From Streptomyces griseocarneus (GTDB lineage: Bacteria; Actinomycetota; Actinomycetes; Streptomycetales; Streptomycetaceae), in the NCBI GenBank assembly GCA_003674045.1, contig PENC01000005.1, positions 186,001 to 250,000 on the forward strand: 64,000 nucleotides of DNA, read 5' to 3'. The position numbers and the translations under genes were made by a program. Below the pieces are notes generated by a model. The model worked only from the letters and a program-made list of their open reading frames with translations, searched no databases and had not been told where the DNA came from. Below are positions 24,081-31,549 of this stretch, piece by piece (position 1 is the stretch's first letter; each line of letters opens with the position of its first letter).

Positions 24081-25364
24081 TCACTGCTTCTTGCTGAGGC
24101 GCTTGTTCAGGTCGGACTCGACCTGCTTGGCGGCGTCCTCCGGGGACTTGCCGCTCAGGACGGCCGTCATGTACGCCTTGATCGGGTTCGGCGCGTTCTC
24201 GACCTCGGCCCACTCGGGGATCAGCGGGGTGGTGCCGCCGCCCTTGGCGGCGGGCGCGGCGGCCTCGCCGGCGGCGTTGCCCTTGACGCTCGCGAGCAGG
24301 GAGTCCTTGTTGGGGATGTTGCCGACTTCCTTGGCCAGGGCGGACTCGTTCTTGTCGGACAGTGCGATCTTCAGGAACTCCTTGGCGAGGTCCTGCTTCT
24401 TGCTGCCTTCGGCGATGGCCAGGTTGGAGCCGCCGAGGAAGACGCCCTCGGGCTTGTCGGCACTCTCGCCGGGGATGGTGAAGAAGCCGAGGTCCTTCTC
24501 GATGGCCGGGTTCGCCGTGATGGCGGTCTTGGCCTCCCAGCCCATGCCGATGAAGGCGCCGGTCTTGCCCTTGGCGAAGACCTCGGCCTGCTGCGGGGTG
24601 GCCTCGTCCTTGTCCTTGGGGGCCTTCGAGAAGGCCTGGTACTGCTTGTAGATCTCCATCGCCTTGGCGACCTTGGGGTCGGCGAGGTTGGAGACGTACT
24701 TCTTGCCGTCCTTCTTCACCAGGTCGGCGCCGGTGCCGATGGTCAGGCCGTCGAAGAAGTACCAGTTCTGGCCGGGCAGGTAGAGGGGCTCGGCGTCGCC
24801 CTTCTTCTGGATGGCCTCGAGGTCCTTGAAGAACTCGTCGCGGGTCTTCGGGACGTCCTTGATACCGGCGTCCGCCCAGACCTTCTTGTTGTAGATGACG
24901 ACGCGGTTGGCGGCCCACCAGGGGGCCGCGTACTGCTTGCCCTCGAAGACGGACGGCTTGTTGAGGGACTCCGTCCAGTCCGCGCCGATCTCCTTCTTGA
25001 GGTCGCCGAGCTCGGCGAGGCCGCCGGTCTGGGCGTAGGAGGGGGTCTGGGTGTTGCCGACCTCGAAGACGTCCGGCGGGTTGGACTCGGAGAGGGCCGT
25101 GGTGAGCTTCTGCTGGATGCCGTCCCACTTCTGGACCTGGATGTCGAGCTTGGCGCCGGTCTTCTGCTCGAACTCGTCCTTGACCTGCTTGGTCCAGCCC
25201 GCGGGGTTCGAACCGTCCATGAACCAGACCGTGAGGGTCTTGCCCTTGGCCCCGTCCTTGGAACCGCTGTCGCCCGATCCCTTGTCACTGTCGCTGGACC
25301 CGCAGGCCGCAACACTCATCAGCATGGCCGCGACCCCAGTCGCCGCTATGAGTCCCCGCTTCAC
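24081..25364 (-). CDS. dasA: sugar-binding lipoprotein DasA
   Basis: 427-residue extracellular solute-binding lipoprotein. The signal peptide (VKRGLIAATGVAAMLMSVAAC) ends in the lipobox VAAC, followed by a Ser/Gly/Asp-rich linker. The mature part is a CUT1-type binding protein (TLTVWFMDGSNPAGW, then WDGIQQKLTTALSESNPPDV). In S. coelicolor DasA binds chitobiose and is needed for GlcNAc signalling in development. The GTG at 25364 has GAGGAGAG upstream. The promoter region carries two DasR-like sites. Confidence 0.93.
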   Translation of the reverse strand: MKRGLIAATGVAAMLMSVAACGSSDSDKGSGDSGSKDGAKGKTLTVWFMDGSNPAGWTKQVKDEFEQKTGAKLDIQVQKWDGIQQKLTTALSESNPPDVFEVGNTQTPSYAQTGGLAELGDLKKEIGADWTESLNKPSVFEGKQYAAPWWAANRVVIYNKKVWADAGIKDVPKTRDEFFKDLEAIQKKGDAEPLYLPGQNWYFFDGLTIGTGADLVKKDGKKYVSNLADPKVAKAMEIYKQYQAFSKAPKDKDEATPQQAEVFAKGKTGAFIGMGWEAKTAITANPAIEKDLGFFTIPGESADKPEGVFLGGSNLAIAEGSKKQDLAKEFLKIALSDKNESALAKEVGNIPNKDSLLASVKGNAAGEAAAPAAKGGGTTPLIPEWAEVENAPNPIKAYMTAVLSGKSPEDAAKQVESDLNKRLSKKQ

Positions 25365-25396
25365 AGCACTCTCCTCAAGGACCAAAAGTGGTCTTT

Positions 25397-25412
25397 AATG
25401 GTTTAGACCAGT
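25397..25412. promoter_or_regulatory. dre element 1 upstream of dasA
   Basis: AATGGTTTAGACCAGT retains the GGT-TTAGACCA arms of the DasR operator. It lies 33 bp upstream of the dasA GTG, where bound DasR would block transcription. A further half-site AGTGGTCT lies at 25387-25394. Confidence 0.8.
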
Positions 25413-25421
25413 GCCCGCAGC

Positions 25422-25437
25422 TTGGCCTAGACCTTTT
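25422..25437. promoter_or_regulatory. dre-like element 2 in the dasA-dasR intergenic region
   Basis: TTGGCCTAGACCTTTT keeps the CTAGACC core of the DasR operator and about 11 of 16 consensus positions. It lies 25 bp (centre to centre) from the first site and may serve dasA, dasR or both. Confidence 0.6.
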
Positions 25438-25569
25438 GGGGTGTCAAGGGTGTATAAGAGTCGCTGTCGGCTCCGTTACCGGACCGACACCTCGAGGTCG
25501 ACCTGGGCTTCTCCGGGCTCCTCGGGCTCTGCCCGTGCCACGATGTGACCGCGACAGACGGAGGAGCCG

Positions 25570-26406
25570 GTGACAGCAGCAGGATCGGAGTCGGGAAAGC
25601 CCGCGATGGTGACGACCGACAGTGGCACGACGGAGAACGCGAGCGTGAGTGCGAGTGCGGCCGCGAGCGCGAGCGCGTCGGGCGCCGCGCGGATCGCGCG
25701 CGTTCCCAAGTACTACCGGCTCAAACGCCACTTGCTGGAAATGACCGAAACCATGCCCCCCGGCACCCCCGTGCCACCGGAGCGCACTCTCGCCGCGGAG
25801 TTCGACACCTCCCGCACGACGGTCCGCCAGGCCCTCCAGGAACTGGTCGTCGAGGGACGACTGGAACGTATCCAGGGCAAGGGAACATTCGTCGCAAAAC
25901 CAAAGGTCTCACAGGCCCTGCAACTGACCTCCTACACGGAGGACATGCGCGCCCAGGGCCTCGAACCGACCTCCCAGCTCCTCGACATCGGCTACGTCAC
26001 GGCCGACGACCGCCTGGCCTCGCTGCTCGACATCGCCCCGGGCGGGCGTGTCCTGCGTATCGAACGCCTGCGCCTGGCGAGCGGCGAACCGATGGCGATC
26101 GAGACGACGCATTTGTCGGCGAAGCGTTTTCCGGCGCTGCGCCGGAGCCTGGTGAAGTACTCGTCGCTGTACACGGCGCTGGCCGAGGTCTACGACGTAC
26201 GGCTGGCGGAGGCGGAGGAGACGATCGAGACGAGCCTGGCCACGCCGAGGGAGGCGGGCCTGCTGGGTACGGATGTGGGCCTGCCGATGCTGATGCTGTC
26301 GCGGCACTCCGTGGACGCGCAGGGGGAACCGGTGGAGTGGGTGCGGTCGGTTTATCGGGGTGACCGGTACAAGTTCGTGGCGCGGTTGCGGCGTCCTACG
26401 GAGTAG
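25570..26406 (+). CDS. dasR: GntR/HutC-family global regulator DasR
   Basis: 278-residue GntR regulator. The winged helix spans about residues 45-115 (PPGTPVPPERTLAAEFDTSR, TTVRQALQELVVEGRLERI, QGKGTFVAKPKV). The C-terminal UTRA effector domain contains LTSYTEDMRAQG, RIERLRLASGEPMAIETTHL and EWVRSVYRGDRYKFVA. DasR represses GlcNAc/chitin genes and is released by glucosamine-6-phosphate. The GTG at 25570 follows GGAGGAG; later starts at 25606 and 25609 would remove a low-complexity ASASAAASASAS tract (about residues 27-38) that makes the N-terminus longer than I recall for S. coelicolor. Confidence 0.93.
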   Translation: MTAAGSESGKPAMVTTDSGTTENASVSASAAASASASGAARIARVPKYYRLKRHLLEMTETMPPGTPVPPERTLAAEFDTSRTTVRQALQELVVEGRLERIQGKGTFVAKPKVSQALQLTSYTEDMRAQGLEPTSQLLDIGYVTADDRLASLLDIAPGGRVLRIERLRLASGEPMAIETTHLSAKRFPALRRSLVKYSSLYTALAEVYDVRLAEAEETIETSLATPREAGLLGTDVGLPMLMLSRHSVDAQGEPVEWVRSVYRGDRYKFVARLRRPTE

Positions 26407-26456
26407 GGCGACCGAGGGCTGACTGGGGACAGCTTATTTTCTGGACAGCCACCAAA

Positions 26457-26473
26457 TAACAAGACTCTTGTTA
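26457..26473. promoter_or_regulatory. 17-bp perfect palindrome, toxin-antitoxin operator
   Basis: TAACAAGACTCTTGTTA is perfectly symmetrical around a single central C. It ends 10 bp before the antitoxin GTG, where a ribbon-helix-helix antitoxin would be expected to bind for autoregulation. Confidence 0.7.
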
Positions 26474-26483
26474 AACTGGAGAC

Positions 26484-26756
26484 GTGTCTGATTCCCCTGC
26501 CCCCGGCGAGGGCCCCGTCCGCCCGGTCTCCGTCTCCCTTCACGAGGGCACCATCGCCGCCCTCAAGGAGCGCACCGGCAAGCGGGGCATGTCCGCCTAT
26601 GTGGAAGCCCTCATCCAGCGCCAGCTCGAACGCGACCGGCTCCGCGAACTCATCGAGGACGCGGAAGCCGAACACGGTCCCGTCGACCCGGCGGCGGTCG
26701 AGGCCAAGCGAGCGCTCCTGCGCGGTGATACGGACACCTCGGCAGACGCGGCGTGA
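26484..26756 (+). CDS. ribbon-helix-helix antitoxin (VapB-like)
   Basis: 90-residue antitoxin candidate. The N-terminal part VRPVSVSLHEGTIAALKERT reads as the beta-strand and first helix of a ribbon-helix-helix fold, with GMSAYVEALIQRQLERDRLRE as the second helix. The acidic C-terminal half (EDAEAEHGPVDPAAVEAKRALLRG) is the likely toxin-binding tail. The stop overlaps the downstream PIN gene start by 4 bp. The GTG at 26484 is placed right after a palindromic operator. It should bind DNA and neutralise the co-encoded PIN toxin. Confidence 0.82.
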   Translation: MSDSPAPGEGPVRPVSVSLHEGTIAALKERTGKRGMSAYVEALIQRQLERDRLRELIEDAEAEHGPVDPAAVEAKRALLRGDTDTSADAA

Positions 26757-27145
26757 GCGGCACGCTCGTCCTCGACTGCGAAGGACTGTCCAAACTCGTA
26801 CGCCGCACATCCGAACTCACCGAGTGGCTGGCCGCGGCCGAGGCCGAGGACATGCGCGTCGTCACCAGCTCCGTCACGCTCGTCGAAGCCCGCGATCCCA
26901 AGACCAACCAGGCCCGCTTCGACTACGCCGTCTCCCGCGTCAACATCATCCCGCCCACCGAAACCATCGCCCGTCACGCCAGCAGACTCCTCGCCGCAGC
27001 CGGGCTCCACGGTCACAAGTACGCCCTCGACGCCATCGTCGCCGCGACCGCGCTGACCTCGCCCGCACCGGTGACCGTTCTGACCTCGGACCCGGAGGAC
27101 TTGCGGGTCCTGTGCGGCGTCGGCGTCCGCGTCGTCAAGGTCTGA
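26753..27145 (+). CDS. PIN-domain toxin (VapC-like)
   Basis: 130-residue PIN-domain ribonuclease candidate. The first acidic residue lies in LVLDCEGLSKLV, the second in SSVTLVEARDP, and the C-terminal pair in YALDAIVAAT and LTSDPEDLRVL, which together give the four-acid magnesium site of VapC toxins. The GTG overlaps the antitoxin stop. VapC proteins cleave tRNA or rRNA; the target here is unknown. The intact acidic residues suggest it is active. Confidence 0.85.
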   Translation: MSGTLVLDCEGLSKLVRRTSELTEWLAAAEAEDMRVVTSSVTLVEARDPKTNQARFDYAVSRVNIIPPTETIARHASRLLAAAGLHGHKYALDAIVAATALTSPAPVTVLTSDPEDLRVLCGVGVRVVKV

Positions 27146-27183
27146 ACCGACGCGCGACCGTCGACCGTCGGTACGCTCGGCAC

Positions 27184-27510
27184 ATGACGACGCCCGAGTA
27201 CGCCGTGGTGACGACGACCACCGACACGGAGAAGAAGGCCCGCGCCCTGGCGGCGGAGCTGGTCGGGGAGCGGCTGGCCGCCTGCGCGCAGGTCTATCCG
27301 ATCCAGTCGGTGTACCGGTGGGAGGGCAAGGTCGAGCAGTCGGAGGAGTGGCGGCTCGACCTCAAGACCCGCGCGGAGCTTGTGGAGAGCCTGTCGGCAC
27401 GCATCGGCGAGCTCCACGACTACGACGTGCCGGAGATCATCGCGGTACCGGTGGTGGCGGGTGGCGCGTCGTATCTGGGGTGGGTGACGGAGGAGACTCA
27501 GAGCAGGTGA
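27184..27510 (+). CDS. cutA: divalent-cation tolerance protein CutA
   Basis: 108-residue CutA1 protein, a trimeric PII-like fold linked to copper and divalent-cation tolerance. The sequence has the family features VVTTTTDTEKKARALAAELVGERLAACAQ, IQSVYRWEGKVEQSEEW and the C-terminal HDYDVPEIIAVPV with YLGWVTEET. Length matches the family. The ATG lies 38 bp after the toxin gene. Its last 13 bp overlap the 3' end of the convergent DUF397-like gene, so the two transcripts must overlap. Confidence 0.9.
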   Translation: MTTPEYAVVTTTTDTEKKARALAAELVGERLAACAQVYPIQSVYRWEGKVEQSEEWRLDLKTRAELVESLSARIGELHDYDVPEIIAVPVVAGGASYLGWVTEETQSR

Positions 27511-27689
27511 TCGGCCTTGCCGGCTTTGATGTCGCGGATGAGGGTGCGGAGCGCTTCGCGGGTGTCGGTGAGGTAGTGCTCTTCGGCGCCGGTGACGGCT
27601 ATGTAGGCATTGCCGGTGGTGTCGGTTCCTATGCGGAAGCAGTTGGCGGCCTCGCCGCAGAAGGGCTCTTCCCAGGTGATGTCGGGCAT
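27498..27689 (-). CDS. DUF397-like small protein, copy B
   Basis: 63-residue protein related to DUF397 (ITWEEPFCGEAANCFRIGT, then a GAEEHYLTDTREALRTL segment and a final IKAGKADHLL). It is a clear paralogue of the adjacent copy A, with the same length and the same last 14 residues. The start at 27689 is chosen over 27695 because AGGG lies at a suitable distance and it matches copy A exactly. It lies 31 bp downstream of copy A on the same strand, in an operon with the XRE regulator. Confidence 0.75.
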   Translation of the reverse strand: MPDITWEEPFCGEAANCFRIGTDTTGNAYIAVTGAEEHYLTDTREALRTLIRDIKAGKADHLL

Positions 27690-27720
27690 GGGCATCCCTA
27701 AGAGTCATCGAACGAGGCCG

Positions 27721-27912
27721 TCAGAGCAGGTGGTCGGCCTTGCCCGCCTTGATGTCACGGATGAGTGTGCGAAGCGCGTCGCGGGTGTCCATGACGTAGT
27801 GCTCCTCGGCGCCACTGACGGCTATGTAGGCGTTGCCAGCGTTGTCGGTGCCTATACGGAAGCATGCGCTGGCTTCAGCGCAGAAGGGCTCTTCCCAGGT
27901 GATGTCGGGCAT
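27721..27912 (-). CDS. DUF397-like small protein, copy A
   Basis: 63-residue DUF397-like protein (MPDITWEEPFCAEASACF, GNAYIAVSGAEEHYVMDT) located 10 bp downstream of the XRE gene. The ATG is preceded by GAGGAA. It differs from copy B at roughly a dozen positions, so the duplication is old enough to have diverged but still obvious. The likely role is as partner of the XRE/DUF5753 regulator, as in other streptomycete pairs. Confidence 0.78.
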   Translation of the reverse strand: MPDITWEEPFCAEASACFRIGTDNAGNAYIAVSGAEEHYVMDTRDALRTLIRDIKAGKADHLL

Positions 27913-27922
27913 GGGGAATTCC

Positions 27923-28774
27923 TCAGAGTTGTCGAGCGATGTCATGGATGAACTGGCGCGACGCTTCCGGGTCCAATGCGAGTCGCTCCATCCATTCCAC
28001 CTGGCCACGGTACTTGGCCAGCTGAGCATCGCCGTAGACGAATTCCGGGCCGTGCGTGCTGTCGATCTGTACGGCGTCGAGGGCGGGCACGGCCCCTTCG
28101 GCATACACCAGCGTCTGGCCTGAACCAGGGAAGGCTCCGCTCGCGACCGGCAGCACGCGCAGGCTGATGTGACTGAGCTCGGACATATGGATCAGGTGGG
28201 TGAGCTGGGCACGCACCACCGCCCTGCCACCGAACTGCATGCGCAGCGCCGCTTCATGCACGACACACCAGAACTGCGGCGGTTCCTCCTGCATGAGAAT
28301 CCGCTGCCGTTCCATTCGGTGGACCATCCGCAACTCAAACTCGCGCTTGGGCAGCGGCGGGACGGCCATCTCGAAGATGACGCGGGCGTGGTCGGCCGTT
28401 TGCAGCAGCCCGGGGATGTGCACAGTGTGCGCCGTCCGTAGTCGTACGGCGTTGGCCTCCAGCTCGGCGATGTCGAGGAAGCCTCCGGGGAGGACACCCC
28501 GGTAGCGCTCCCACCAGCCGACGGCTTCCGGCTGTGCCAACTTGGTGAGCGCGGCGATGTAAGCCTCGTCGGAGCAGTCACAATGACAGGCCCAACTACG
28601 CAGTCGCTCCGCACTGATGGGGCGCAGTCCACGCTCCATGTTGGAGACCCTGCTGCGGTCGACGCCGAGGAGCGAAGCGACGGATTCGGCGCTGACGCCC
28701 GCCGCCACGCGCATCCTGTGCAGCTCGGAACCTACGCGCTTCTGACGCTCCGTGGGTGACGTCCTCGCGGTCAT
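27923..28774 (-). CDS. XRE-family regulator with DUF5753 domain
   Basis: 283-residue regulator. Residues about 10-70 form the XRE helix-turn-helix (VGSELHRMRVAAGVSAESVA, LLGVDRSRVSNMERGLRPI). The DUF5753 domain follows, with VHIPGLLQTADHARVIFE as its signature and the terminal DPEASRQFIHDIARQL. The ATG at 28774 is chosen over far upstream starts that read through a divergent promoter. It heads an operon with two DUF397-like genes and is divergent from an ATPase-fold protein gene, a recurrent streptomycete arrangement. Confidence 0.88.
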   Translation of the reverse strand: MTARTSPTERQKRVGSELHRMRVAAGVSAESVASLLGVDRSRVSNMERGLRPISAERLRSWACHCDCSDEAYIAALTKLAQPEAVGWWERYRGVLPGGFLDIAELEANAVRLRTAHTVHIPGLLQTADHARVIFEMAVPPLPKREFELRMVHRMERQRILMQEEPPQFWCVVHEAALRMQFGGRAVVRAQLTHLIHMSELSHISLRVLPVASGAFPGSGQTLVYAEGAVPALDAVQIDSTHGPEFVYGDAQLAKYRGQVEWMERLALDPEASRQFIHDIARQL

Positions 28775-29052
28775 GTCTTCCCTTCGCGATGGTGGTGAGC
28801 GGCAGTCTGCCGTCTGTGCATGCCCACCATCCACCCGCGCGGGCCAATTTTGCCTATCGGCTCGATAATTTGCCTCAGGCTTCGCTACCTTCGGTACCGC
28901 ATCGCTCACCGCACGGCGCAGCCGGAAGCGCATCGGTACGGGCTGCCTGCTGACTCCTGCCCTGGGAGAGGCGACCCGTGCCCAGGGAGACAAGCCACCG
29001 GCGCCACTCGCCGACGCGTACCCCACCACACCCCACCACTCGGAGCTGCCGT
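28775..29052. promoter_or_regulatory. divergent intergenic region XRE / ATPase-fold gene
   Basis: 278 bp without a supported gene. It contains a locally A/T-richer segment at 28845-28880 (GCCAATTTTGCCTATCGG and CTCGATAATTTGCC), the likely promoter zone for one or both directions. A GTG at 28978 is in frame with the downstream gene, but the encoded leader is unlike a real N-terminus. Confidence 0.45.
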
Positions 29053-29562
29053 ATGTCCGCCGGCCTCTGCCCATTCATCTACCAGCCAGTGCCCAACACG
29101 GAGCACTCGCCGCTGCCGCTCAAGAAGCTCACCTACTGCTTCACTCTGCCCGGTGGACCCGAAGCCGCCGAGATCGCCCGCGACAACGCACGCGTCTCAC
29201 TGAGCAGGCACATGCTCGCGAACATCATGCTCCCCGCGCTCCAGGTGGTCGGCGAACTCACTGCGGCAGCCTCACTGTTCGCCCCCGGCCAAGCCCTCTA
29301 CGTCCACCTCCGTTGGCGCGACGAGGACGACTCCCTCCGCACGATCGTCTGGGACCCCCACCCCCGCACGCACGCGGACCCCGACTCCACCGCGACCTGC
29401 ATCGCCCACCGCAAGCGGCAACTCATGCTCCTCGCCCGGATCATCCGCGAATGCGGTGGCGTCTGGGGCCTCTCCGACCCGGCCGCCACCTCGGAAGGCA
29501 CCCGCGTCTGGGCCGACCTCCCCCGCTCGGGGGCGGCGAACTACGCCCGGCAGCCCCTCTGA
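29053..29562 (+). CDS. ATP-binding (HATPase-fold) regulatory protein, degenerate
   Basis: 169-residue protein resembling the RsbW-like ATP-binding proteins commonly found beside XRE/DUF397 genes. The pattern PGGPEAAEIARDNARVSLSR, LQVVGELTAAAS and IVWDPHPR lines up with the substrate helix, N-box and G1-box. However, the N-box reads ELTAAA where an ELVTNA-type sequence is expected, so the Mg-ATP asparagine is missing. It may therefore be a non-catalytic binding protein. The ATG at 29053 follows GGAG; the divergent XRE gene is its likely regulator. Confidence 0.68.
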   Translation: MSAGLCPFIYQPVPNTEHSPLPLKKLTYCFTLPGGPEAAEIARDNARVSLSRHMLANIMLPALQVVGELTAAASLFAPGQALYVHLRWRDEDDSLRTIVWDPHPRTHADPDSTATCIAHRKRQLMLLARIIRECGGVWGLSDPAATSEGTRVWADLPRSGAANYARQPL

Positions 29563-29651
29563 TAGACCGAAGCCGGGCGGCGGCCCGCCATGCGCGTCCG
29601 CCAAGACCCGACTTTGTCCGCAATGCTTCCCCAGCGAAGAGGTGACTGCGA

Positions 29652-30137
29652 GTGCGGTTCTCTTTTGTGACGAGCGACGACTACGGCGCTCACGGCCGTG
29701 AGCACACACATGGTGCGGATCTGAGCTCCGCATCACGAGCCGACCTGAGGTGGTACTACTTCCTGGGGACCCTGCGGATCTCGCATTATGAAACGGAGAT
29801 CGGCCCTCCCTGGCGCTGGGTTCCGTTGTTCGATGCTCTGTACAGCATGCGGCAGATCATCCTGTTCGCCGAGGGGGCTGACGCACTCGGAAGAATCGAC
29901 TTCACCGAGAACGATGAGTTCATCGACTTCAAGGTCGACGGAAGCTCCGTCCGCGTGTCACCAAGCTATCTGGACATCGAGGTGAGCTGTACCGTCAATG
30001 AATTGGCCGCAGCTTGCCAAGAGTTCATTCGCGCCGAGCTGCAGAGGGTGACGCTGGGACACCCTTCCCTGACCAAGAACCCTCAAGTTTCCGAGCTCGC
30101 AAGAGAGATCGGCCTGCACCCAAAGGGAGCCAGGTAG
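29652..30137 (+). CDS. hypothetical protein, immunity-like
   Basis: 161-residue soluble protein from a GTG. It is rich in aromatic residues (DLRWYYFLGTLRISHY, PPWRWVPLFDALYSMRQI), with an FTENDEFIDFKVDGSSVRVS beta-hairpin and a C-terminal helix pair ending NPQVSELAREIGLH. The layout resembles small immunity-type proteins of actinomycete polymorphic-toxin loci, but no named family was recognised with certainty. The gene and the next three are visibly richer in A+T than the surroundings, suggesting recent acquisition. Confidence 0.6.
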   Translation: MRFSFVTSDDYGAHGREHTHGADLSSASRADLRWYYFLGTLRISHYETEIGPPWRWVPLFDALYSMRQIILFAEGADALGRIDFTENDEFIDFKVDGSSVRVSPSYLDIEVSCTVNELAAACQEFIRAELQRVTLGHPSLTKNPQVSELAREIGLHPKGAR

Positions 30138-30262
30138 GCCGCAATTGCGCAGGTGCCACCCTCGTCGACTTCTTCACGCCGACAGGGGCGGCGCCTGCCT
30201 TCCGAAAACAACCGGGATGGCCATTCCATCCAGAATCACTCAACCGGGGAGACGATATCCGG

Positions 30263-30643
30263 ATGACCTCGCTACAGAGGTTCCTCGAAGTCGCGCCTCA
30301 CTGCCAGGGGTATTCCCTGGATCGACTGCCATTGGAGCGCATCGATGACGTCGATGCCATGGAGATAGGGCTGCACTGGGGACCCGACAAGCCGGATATG
30401 ATGCTCGCCTTTCGCGACATCTATTTCTGCTCGATCGAGCGTCCTCCAGGCCCTGGTGCGGCACCACTGGACCAGGTGACCGCCGCACTGATCGAGCCTA
30501 GTGATTCACCTTGGCCTGATGGGTTGCCTCTTGAGCTGATCCGCTCGTCGTCGCTGCCCACGCTGGTCTGGTTCTTGGCAGAAGGACCGGTTCGAATCAG
30601 CGTGCTTGCGGCGATCGCGAGCGCATCGCTTGAGGTCATGTAA
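30263..30643 (+). CDS. hypothetical protein, possibly immunity-like
   Basis: 126-residue protein of unrecognised family. It opens with MTSLQRFLEVAPHCQGYSLD and contains a central beta-rich part (VDAMEIGLHWGPDKPD, LAFRDIYFCSIERP) and a hydrophobic helix at the end. No cysteine pairs, nucleotide motifs or signal peptide are visible. The ATG is preceded by CGGGGAGACG at a rather long spacing. The 125 bp before it could encode in the same frame, but no acceptable start codon exists there. Its function is only suggested by its position in the array. Confidence 0.5.
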   Translation: MTSLQRFLEVAPHCQGYSLDRLPLERIDDVDAMEIGLHWGPDKPDMMLAFRDIYFCSIERPPGPGAAPLDQVTAALIEPSDSPWPDGLPLELIRSSSLPTLVWFLAEGPVRISVLAAIASASLEVM

Positions 30644-30793
30644 TTGACAGCGAAACCTGAGGGCCCTGCCAAGCATTGCCCGGCAGGGCCCCGTCCTACG
30701 GAATGGCTTCTACCGTGGAGCGCCGCAAGAGCGGCGGCTGGTATGCCGACCCAATAGCTACAAGCTCATCACGAATCACAGAGGGAGTGGGTT

Positions 30794-31159
30794 GTGAAGG
30801 TGAGATTTACCGGCCTTGAAGGTCATGAGTCGAATGTTTGCCAAGGGGCAAGCGCCCTACGCCAAGGTCAAGTGTACGTAGTCCTGGAAACGCACTGCCA
30901 AAGGGGCGGGGCCAATTACTTCAGGATCGAGTTTCACAAGGACGAACTTCCAGCCTTGTTCGACTCAAGGTTGTTCGAGGTAGTTGATCCCAGGATCCAC
31001 TCGTCCTGGACGATTTCCATCGAGTGGGACGGGTCGCTCACCATGGCGCCTGCCTCCTGGCAGGCGGCGGGTTTCTGGGAATGCCTCATGGATCACTCGC
31101 CTCACGCCATTGACGTCTATGAAGCCAGCAGAGATGCGTTGGTGCAAGAGCTCCAGTAG
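30794..31159 (+). CDS. hypothetical protein, immunity-like
   Basis: 121-residue protein starting with GTG after GAGGGAG. The first half is beta-rich (ALRQGQVYVVLETHC, NYFRIEFHKDELPALFDSRLFEVVD), followed by WTISIEWDGSLTMAPASWQ and a C-terminal helix, a pattern I associate with small immunity-type hypothetical proteins in Streptomyces. Base composition is strikingly low in G+C for this genome: 30 of 60 bases in 30781-30840. It is probably horizontally acquired. No catalytic motif. Confidence 0.6.
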   Translation: MKVRFTGLEGHESNVCQGASALRQGQVYVVLETHCQRGGANYFRIEFHKDELPALFDSRLFEVVDPRIHSSWTISIEWDGSLTMAPASWQAAGFWECLMDHSPHAIDVYEASRDALVQELQ

Positions 31160-31261
31160 CGCACACGCCCTTCCTGGAGCATCTGATGAGCGCAGCGCAG
31201 TGCCGTGAGCGAGTTTCACACATCTGACGACCATTAACACCCTTACGTCCTACCGGATGCC

Positions 31262-31549
31262 ATGAACACTCCCCAAATCCTGCTGTACGTCGCGCAGGGA
31301 TACTTTCATCAGGACTGCGATCTGGAAGCCGATGAGCCTATCGGCGTGGTTGATAATTTCCGAGAGGAGGAAGATCCGGGCACCGTCGATCAACTGCGGC
31401 ACGCCATCGAGTCAGCTCTGATGTCGGGGATAAGCGAAAGCGAGCTCGCTTATTTGTGGCTGGAGAAGGCGGGGGCAATGTACGACCTTCGTGATGACGG
31501 CCTGGAGATTGCAGCTTGGCTACGTCTCATGGTTGAGCACTTGAAGTAG
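31262..31549 (+). CDS. CdiI-like contact-dependent inhibition immunity protein
   Basis: 95-residue acidic protein. The pattern VAQGYFHQDCDLEADEPI, a variable DNFREEE segment, SALMSGISESELAYLWLEK and a terminal IAAWLRLMVEHLK matches the small CdiI/Imm families that neutralise contact-dependent toxins (Y-F-H-Q-D start, then a helical domain ending in W-L). No cognate toxin gene is adjacent, so it looks like an orphan immunity gene. ATG start. The family assignment rests on pattern recognition without alignment. Confidence 0.68.
   Translation: MNTPQILLYVAQGYFHQDCDLEADEPIGVVDNFREEEDPGTVDQLRHAIESALMSGISESELAYLWLEKAGAMYDLRDDGLEIAAWLRLMVEHLK

Noticed and set aside
28978..29052. Upstream GTG extension of the ATPase-fold gene.
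   Set aside because: The 25 extra residues are Arg/His/Pro/Thr-rich and unlike a protein N-terminus; GGAG before the ATG at 29053 supports the shorter form.
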